DNA of 33,672 bases, from IMG/VR virus record IMGVR_UViG_3300038701_002238, positions 1-33,672 of that record; one strand, written 5' to 3'. A model generated the notes under the pieces. That model worked only from the letters and a program-made list of their open reading frames with translations, was not told the origin of the DNA and made no database searches. Shown piece after piece: positions 29,295 to 33,672 of this stretch (positions within the stretch are counted from its first letter, which is position 1; the number at the start of each line of letters is the position of its first letter). The position numbers were made by a program, and so were the translations under genes. The stretch is from a virus.

Positions 29295-30536
29295 ATGAGT
29301 AATTCAATATTAACAGATTCAATTATCGTCAAAGAGGCGTTAATGGAGCTTAAAAACCAGTTAGGTTTTACAAAGTCAGTAAATCGTCAATACGATGATA
29401 AGTTTGCAGTTGAAGGTGCGAAAGTTGGTAGCACAATTAATATTAGAAAGCCATCAAGATACACTGTTACAGATGGTGCAGTTCTTAATGTTCAAGATTC
29501 TGAGCAAGAAACTGTTGCTTTAACGCTTGATACACAAAAGCATGTTGGTATGGGGTTTTCAAGTAAAGACTTAACTCTATCTCTTGATAGATTTAACGAG
29601 CTTCATATTAAGCCAGCAGTTACAACTCTTGCAAACGCTGTTGATTTTTCTGGGTACCAAGCAATGTATAAAAATGTATTTAGCTCTGTAGGTGTACCTA
29701 GTGCAAGTGCATTTCCATCAACGCTTAAGGGGTTTACTCAAGCTAAAGCAAAAATGGCTTCTCTTGGTTCAGCGATTGATCCTTTAGTTGCTATAGTTGA
29801 TCCTCTAGTTGAAGCTGAAATGGTTGAAGGTCTTAAGGGGCTATTTCAATCTTCTGAGCAGATTAAGCAACAGTATGAAAAAGGAACAATGGGCTTTGCT
29901 GGTGGTTCTAGGTTTAAAATGTCTCAAAACGTATCAAAGCATACTGCTGGTTCAGTTGCTGGTACACCTGCGGTAGATACAACTATCTCTGCTAACGGTG
30001 CGGCGGCAATCCACCTTGATGGCATTACAGGTTCGATTTCTAATTGTTATAGAAAAGGTGATGTAATTCAAATCGGTGGAGTTTATGCAGTTAACCCACA
30101 AACAAAACAAAGCACAGGGCAATTGGCTCAATTTGTTGTCACTGCTGATACTGATTCTGATTCAAATGAGATTGCATCTCTTCCAATTTCACCAGCAATT
30201 TATGCGTCAGGGCCTAAGCAAAATGTTGATGCATTTCCAGTTGATGGCGCTCTAGTTACATTGTTCGGCCATGCAAATAGTTATGCAGGGGTAGTTGCTC
30301 CACAAAACATGGTTTTTCACAAAGACGCCTTTGCTCTTGGTTGTGCTGACTTAGTACTACCAAAAGGAATGCACATGGCGGCAAGAGCTAGTGATCCTGA
30401 GAGTGGTTTATCAATCAGATTGATTTCTGGTTATGACATCGTAAACGATAGAATGAACTCAAGACTTGATATTTTATTTGGTTGGAAGTGTTTATATCCT
30501 GAATTTGCTTGTCGTGTAGTTGGTCAACCAGCTTAA
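29295..30536 (+). CDS. Major coat protein, P22 gp5-like
   Basis: 413 residues (P22 coat is 430). The N-terminal S-I-I-V-K-E-A-L-M-E-L-K-N, the K-V-G-S-T-I-N-I-R-K-P-S-R-Y strand and A-V-D-F-S-G-Y-Q-A-M-Y agree with P22-type coat. About residues 235-320 (C-Y-R-K-G-D-V-I-Q-I-G-G-V) would be the inserted I-domain. An AAAGGA ribosome site precedes the ATG. It forms the HK97-fold shell. Confidence 0.93.
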   Translation: MSNSILTDSIIVKEALMELKNQLGFTKSVNRQYDDKFAVEGAKVGSTINIRKPSRYTVTDGAVLNVQDSEQETVALTLDTQKHVGMGFSSKDLTLSLDRFNELHIKPAVTTLANAVDFSGYQAMYKNVFSSVGVPSASAFPSTLKGFTQAKAKMASLGSAIDPLVAIVDPLVEAEMVEGLKGLFQSSEQIKQQYEKGTMGFAGGSRFKMSQNVSKHTAGSVAGTPAVDTTISANGAAAIHLDGITGSISNCYRKGDVIQIGGVYAVNPQTKQSTGQLAQFVVTADTDSDSNEIASLPISPAIYASGPKQNVDAFPVDGALVTLFGHANSYAGVVAPQNMVFHKDAFALGCADLVLPKGMHMAARASDPESGLSIRLISGYDIVNDRMNSRLDILFGWKCLYPEFACRVVGQPA

Positions 30537-30551
30537 TTTTTAATTAATAAT

Positions 30552-30570
30552 TAGGGGCGCATAGCCCCTA
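30552..30570 (+). terminator. GC-rich hairpin after coat (attenuator-like)
   Basis: TAGGGGC and GCCCCTA form a perfect 7-bp stem with a 5-base loop, 15 bp after the coat stop. No U run follows, so full termination is doubtful; it may stabilise coat mRNA or reduce read-through to the next genes. Confidence 0.5.
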
Positions 30571-30585
30571 GTATAAGGAGTTTAT

Positions 30586-30855
30586 ATGAATACTGAAACG
30601 GACACTTTAGATATTAAGTTGCCAGTAAGTCCAGAGCAAGCAGATGCAATGACTGCTCAACTTACAACAATTACACCAGCTGACGCAGAAGGTTCACCTG
30701 ATTATGCAATTGCAGCAATTACTAACTCTACAGCTTATGGCTTTGCTTCGGCTCAAGAGGCTATCACTGTATTGTATGTAATTAAGAATTTACAAGAAAG
30801 ACTTTTAGAAGTTGAAGCGATTCTTGAAGATCTTAATGCTGTAGCAGCTAACTAA
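30586..30855 (+). CDS. Small acidic head-region protein
   Basis: 89 residues, acidic, with an ATAAGGAG site. It has L-P-V-S-P-E-Q-A-D-A-M-T-A-Q-L-T and A-Y-G-F-A-S-A-Q-E-A-I-T-V-L, ending in a helix E-R-L-L-E-V-E-A-I-L-E-D. It sits alone between a hairpin and a strong terminator, which suggests its own expression level, as for a decoration or accessory head protein. Function not recognised. Confidence 0.65.
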   Translation: MNTETDTLDIKLPVSPEQADAMTAQLTTITPADAEGSPDYAIAAITNSTAYGFASAQEAITVLYVIKNLQERLLEVEAILEDLNAVAAN

Positions 30856-30867
30856 TTAAATTAAATG

Positions 30868-30895
30868 AGCACTAAGTGAGAGCTTAGTGCTTTTT
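30868..30895 (+). terminator. Rho-independent terminator
   Basis: AGCACTAAG and CTTAGTGCT form a 9-bp perfect stem with a 6-base loop, followed by TTTTT. It lies 13 bp after the preceding stop and 12 bp before the next ATG, within the late operon, so it probably acts as a partial terminator that lowers expression of tail genes relative to coat. Confidence 0.8.
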
Positions 30896-30906
30896 AAGGG
30901 CTAAAA

Positions 30907-31155
30907 ATGAGTAAAGAAAAAGACATATTCCCTAAGTGGAAATTTCACAAAGATGAAATTGAGGGAAAGATATTTAAAAGCGAAGAAGATTTTAAAAAAG
31001 CTGGTGATGGTTGGGTTAATAGCCCTGTATTGCTTAATCAAGATGTTAAAGAGGACGTTGCTGATTTATCTAATGAAAAAAAAGTAACAAAAAAGAAAGT
31101 AAGTAAAAAAGCAAGTAAGAGAGTGAGTAAAAAAGTTTCAAAAAAGGTTGTGTAA
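30907..31155 (+). CDS. Head-region protein with lysine-rich repeat tail
   Basis: 82 residues. The first 50 (F-P-K-W-K-F-H-K-D-E, F-K-S-E-E-D-F-K-K-A-G-D-G-W-V-N-S-P) match small phage proteins found after coat. The last 25 are tandem K-K-V-S-K-K/K-K-A-S-K-R-like units. Such a basic tail would bind DNA or the acidic capsid interior. It directly precedes the gp4-like gene. Confidence 0.7.
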   Translation: MSKEKDIFPKWKFHKDEIEGKIFKSEEDFKKAGDGWVNSPVLLNQDVKEDVADLSNEKKVTKKKVSKKASKRVSKKVSKKVV

Positions 31156-31857
31156 ATGACTACGGCAAGAGATTTAATTCAAGATGCATTTGAAAATATT
31201 GGTATTCTTGCCGAGGGTGAAGCAATGAGCGCTGATGCTGCTCAAAAAGGTTTAAGAACTTTAAATCAAATGATTTCTAGTTGGAACACTCAAAACCAAA
31301 CTGTTTTAGGTATTCAGATCGAAGAGCTTTCTTTAGTTATAGGTCAGACAAGCTACACGATGGGTTCTGGTGGTGATTTAGATACAACAATACCGATTTA
31401 TACAGACTGTGCTTTTATTAAGCTTTCAGATAATATTGAGTACCCTATAGAGGTAATTGATAATAAAAAATACGGTGATTTAATCTTAAAAACTGAGCAA
31501 TCATCAATTCCAAGGCAGATTTATATAGATAAAGGTTATCCGCTAAAAACAATTAAAATTTATCCTAAACCGAGTCAAACAAGTACGCTTATCCTTCATA
31601 ATTATAAACAAATTACAAGCTTTTCAGGTCTTGCGAGTTTAGCAAATTTACCGCAAGGGTATGAAGAGGCAATTACATATAATCTATCAATAAGACTTGC
31701 ACCAAAATATGGTAAGTCTATCTCTCCAGAAGTCTCAACTATTGCAAGTCAGTCGCTGAGTAACATTAAGAGAGTTAATTCAAGCATGAGAGAGGCGCAA
31801 TTAGATCCTGCATTAGCGTCTTCTCGCTATGGATTTAATTGGAGAACTGGCGAATGA
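31156..31857 (+). CDS. Tail-accessory protein, P22 gp4-like
   Basis: 233 residues. The N terminus T-T-A-R-D-L-I-Q-D-A-F-E-N-I-G-I-L and A-A-Q-K-G-L-R-T-L-N-Q-M-I-S-S-W are signatures of the gp4/packaged-DNA-stabilisation family that binds under the portal. It is longer than P22 gp4 (166). It ends 4 bp into the gp10-like gene (ATGA). Confidence 0.88.
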   Translation: MTTARDLIQDAFENIGILAEGEAMSADAAQKGLRTLNQMISSWNTQNQTVLGIQIEELSLVIGQTSYTMGSGGDLDTTIPIYTDCAFIKLSDNIEYPIEVIDNKKYGDLILKTEQSSIPRQIYIDKGYPLKTIKIYPKPSQTSTLILHNYKQITSFSGLASLANLPQGYEEAITYNLSIRLAPKYGKSISPEVSTIASQSLSNIKRVNSSMREAQLDPALASSRYGFNWRTGE

Positions 31858-33284
31858 AGTTAGATGGTTTTATCGGGCCTAGTTATACATTAGATTCGAG
31901 AAGCATCGACTCTCAAAGGTGTGTGAATCTTTATCCGAAGGTTAATGAACTTGGTAAGGGTAAAGAGAGGCAAGTTGCAAGTTTAATAGGTACGCCTGGC
32001 TTAAGACTTTTAACCACTCTTGAAAATGGGCCTATAAGAGGCTCTTACAGAGCTTCAAATGGTCTGCTCTATGTTGTTAGTGGCGAAGGTCTATACTACG
32101 TTAATTCATCGTTTACAGGCATTAAAATAGGTGATTTAGAGACGAGTACTGGTGTTGTTGATTTTGCTGATAACGGAACTACTTTAGTCATTGTTGATGG
32201 CCCTAATGGTTATCATCACACACTAGGTTCATTATCTTTAACTCAGTATGGTGATGCAAGTTGGTTAGGCTCATCTAAAGTCGGCTATATCGATAGTTAT
32301 TTCATGTTTAATGATCCTAACACAGGCGTATTTTATCACTCTAATCTAAATAGCACAGTAATAGATGCTCTTGATTTTGCAAACGCAGAAGGAGCTCCAG
32401 ATAACATTGTGTCGACTTTGATTAATCATAGAGAGGTATGGCTTTTCGGAGAAGATAGCATTGAAGTTTGGTATAACTCGGGTGCTGCTGATTTTCCTTT
32501 TGAGCGCGTTAGTGGTGGTTTTATAGAGTTTGGTTGTGCCGCTGCTCATAGTGTTGCAAAGATTGAGAAGATGAATTTTTGGCTAGGTCGCAACAAAGAA
32601 GGTCATGGAATAGTTTATGCTGCCCAGGGCTTAGCACCTCAGAGAATTTCTACTCATGCAGTAGAGCTTGCCATTCAATCTTATGGTGATATTTCAGACG
32701 CTACAGCTTGGACTTACCAAGAAAACGGCCACTCATTTTATGTATTAAATTTTACTAGTGCTAATACTTCATGGGTTTATGATTTAAGTACAAGGCTATG
32801 GCATGAGAGAGCATATTTAAATGGTGGGGATTACAAAAGACACAGAGCAAATTGTCATTCGTTTGCATATAACACGCATATTGTTGGTGATTATGAAAAC
32901 GGCAATCTTTATGCGCTAGAATCAAATTATTATACAGATAATGGTCAAGAATTAAGGCGCATGAGAATTGCACCACATATGTCTAATGACCTTAAGAGAA
33001 TACAATATCATTCATTTCAGTTAGATGCGGAAGTTGGTGTCGGCTCAATAGAAGAAAGCCAGGGCAATGATCCTGAGGTAATTTTGCAATTTTCTAATGA
33101 TGGCGGTTTTACATGGTCAAACGAGAAGAGAACAAAACTTGGTAAGATAGGTAATTATTTAACACGAGTAATGTGGCGAAGATTAGGCATTGCAAGGGAT
33201 AGAGTTTTTAAGGTTGTGATTTCTGACCCTGTAAAGATTGCTTTAATTGGCGCTCACATAGAAGTGGAAGGATTAAGGGATTAA
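31854..33284 (+). CDS. Packaged-DNA stabilisation protein, P22 gp10-like
   Basis: 476 residues from the ATG at 31854 (GGAG 9 bp upstream; overlaps the preceding stop), close to P22 gp10 (472). Residues 4-30 (F-I-G-P-S-Y, S-I-D-S-Q-R-C-V-N-L-Y-P-K) and A-S-L-I-G-T-P-G-L-R-L-L match the family. Beta-propeller-like repeats fill the middle. It is a hub component joining the tail machine to the head. Confidence 0.9.
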   Translation: MKLDGFIGPSYTLDSRSIDSQRCVNLYPKVNELGKGKERQVASLIGTPGLRLLTTLENGPIRGSYRASNGLLYVVSGEGLYYVNSSFTGIKIGDLETSTGVVDFADNGTTLVIVDGPNGYHHTLGSLSLTQYGDASWLGSSKVGYIDSYFMFNDPNTGVFYHSNLNSTVIDALDFANAEGAPDNIVSTLINHREVWLFGEDSIEVWYNSGAADFPFERVSGGFIEFGCAAAHSVAKIEKMNFWLGRNKEGHGIVYAAQGLAPQRISTHAVELAIQSYGDISDATAWTYQENGHSFYVLNFTSANTSWVYDLSTRLWHERAYLNGGDYKRHRANCHSFAYNTHIVGDYENGNLYALESNYYTDNGQELRRMRIAPHMSNDLKRIQYHSFQLDAEVGVGSIEESQGNDPEVILQFSNDGGFTWSNEKRTKLGKIGNYLTRVMWRRLGIARDRVFKVVISDPVKIALIGAHIEVEGLRD

Positions 33285-33285
33285 C

Positions 33286-33468
33286 ATGGCCGAAAAATTC
33301 ACTCCAATTCCCAATAGATCACCACTAACAAATGAAAGCGGTTTAATCTCACAAGCATGGAGGCAATTTCTTAATGCTATTTTTGGAGATATTTATAAAA
33401 GAATTGAAACTCTTGAAACTCAAAGCGCAGATTATGAATCAAGAATAGATGCACTGGAGAATCCTTAA
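33286..33468 (+). CDS. Short coiled-coil tail-region protein
   Basis: 60 residues with an AAGGGA site. I-P-N-R-S-P-L-T-N-E-S-G-L-I-S-Q-A-W-R-Q-F-L-N is a conserved opening of small phage proteins, followed by a coiled coil (R-I-E-T-L-E-T-Q-S-A-D-Y-E-S-R-I). Such proteins may trimerise like a short tail-needle or fibre linker, in the position of P22 gp26, but far shorter. Its stop overlaps the next ATG. Confidence 0.7.
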   Translation: MAEKFTPIPNRSPLTNESGLISQAWRQFLNAIFGDIYKRIETLETQSADYESRIDALENP

Positions 33469-33672
33469 TGTTTAGCGATTATGTCAAAGAGAGAGGAAAA
33501 GAATACATAGAAACTGAGCACGGTTTCGCTGTTTATCATATGGAAGATATTAACCTTCATATTGATGAAATTTTTATAATGAAAGAATTTAGGAAAGATA
33601 AAAAGGCTAGTGAACTAATTGATATTTTAGCGAGCATGGCCCAAGTAAATGATAAAAAATTTGTAACATCCT
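33468..33672 (+). CDS. GNAT-like virion-region protein, 5' part of junction gene
   Basis: ATG overlaps the previous stop (TAATG). The product begins M-F-S-D-Y-V-K-E-R-G-K-E-Y-I-E-T and is truncated by the window end. It continues in frame at base 1, giving 113 residues in all, described at 1-266. The last three bases (CCT) differ from the corresponding left-end bases (GTT). Confidence 0.85.
   Translation, partial: MFSDYVKERGKEYIETEHGFAVYHMEDINLHIDEIFIMKEFRKDKKASELIDILASMAQVNDKKFVTS
33544..33669. repeat. Terminal direct repeat, right copy
   Basis: Exact copy of 1-126. Identity ends at 33669; the final three bases of the window diverge from the left copy. Confidence 0.95.

Noticed and set aside
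1-33672. CRISPR array, insertion sequence, toxin-antitoxin pair or retron-like element
   Set aside because: No regularly spaced repeats with unique spacers, no transposase or reverse transcriptase motif, and no convincing toxin-antitoxin pair were seen on either strand.

Overview
The window is a complete or near-complete temperate podovirus-type genome, not a piece of host chromosome. Bases 1-126 recur exactly at 33544-33669, so the sequence closes into a circle of about 33,543 bp, and one 113-codon gene is split across the two window ends. The DNA is AT-rich and uses clear AGGAG-type ribosome binding sites. Lipoprotein and Sec signals, NlpC/P60 lysis and P22-type capsid genes point to a Gram-negative host. 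The very AT-rich, lysine-rich coding style would fit Bacteriovorax/Bdellovibrio-like or other marine proteobacterial hosts, but that is a guess from style only.

Rightward late block (22.4 kb to the window end, continuing at 1 to 9.6 kb). It starts with a Fis-like regulator, a coiled-coil protein, a PDDEXK-like nuclease and a small ribbon-helix-helix-like protein. Packaging and head genes follow in P22 order: small terminase, large terminase, two small proteins, portal, scaffold, P22-fold coat, two small head proteins, gp4-like and gp10-like tail-completion proteins, a short coiled-coil protein and a GNAT-like protein spanning the junction. Then come three ejection (DNA-transfer) proteins, two small secreted beta-proteins, a tailspike/tail fibre with a head-binding domain, a lysis cassette (TM/coiled-coil protein, NlpC/P60 hydrolase, small hydrophobic proteins, an overlapping lipoprotein), a three-domain DEDDy exonuclease and a small HELGH metallopeptidase.

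Integration region (9.63-11.3 kb). A probable attP carries a tRNA 3'-end-like core flanked on both sides by threefold, roughly 11-bp-spaced repeats. A second tRNA 3'-end fragment with encoded CCA lies between attP and a leftward tyrosine integrase whose HxxR box reads YxxK.

Leftward early block (21.3 down to 11.3 kb). It begins with a Cro-like HTH gene and encodes ERF annealing protein, YqaJ-type exonuclease, replication initiator, an accessory zinc protein and SSB. After these come many small accessory genes, three HNH homing-type endonucleases, an HExxxH metallopeptidase and a C5-methyltransferase-like gene broken at an A8 run. Several genes of 30-60 codons are coupled to neighbours by ATGA or overlapping stops.

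Switch region (21.0-22.0 kb). A leftward Cro-like gene and a rightward CI-like gene diverge from a 94-bp region. A near-palindromic operator there recurs about 365 bp away in front of the next early gene. A lysogenic-conversion-type lipoprotein lies between the CI-like gene and the late block.

No CRISPR array, insertion sequence, complete tRNA gene or known dedicated defence system was seen. The most unusual items are the double tRNA-fragment att region, the non-canonical integrase active site, the A8-interrupted methyltransferase, the paired operators, and the two signal-peptide proteins embedded in the virion operon.
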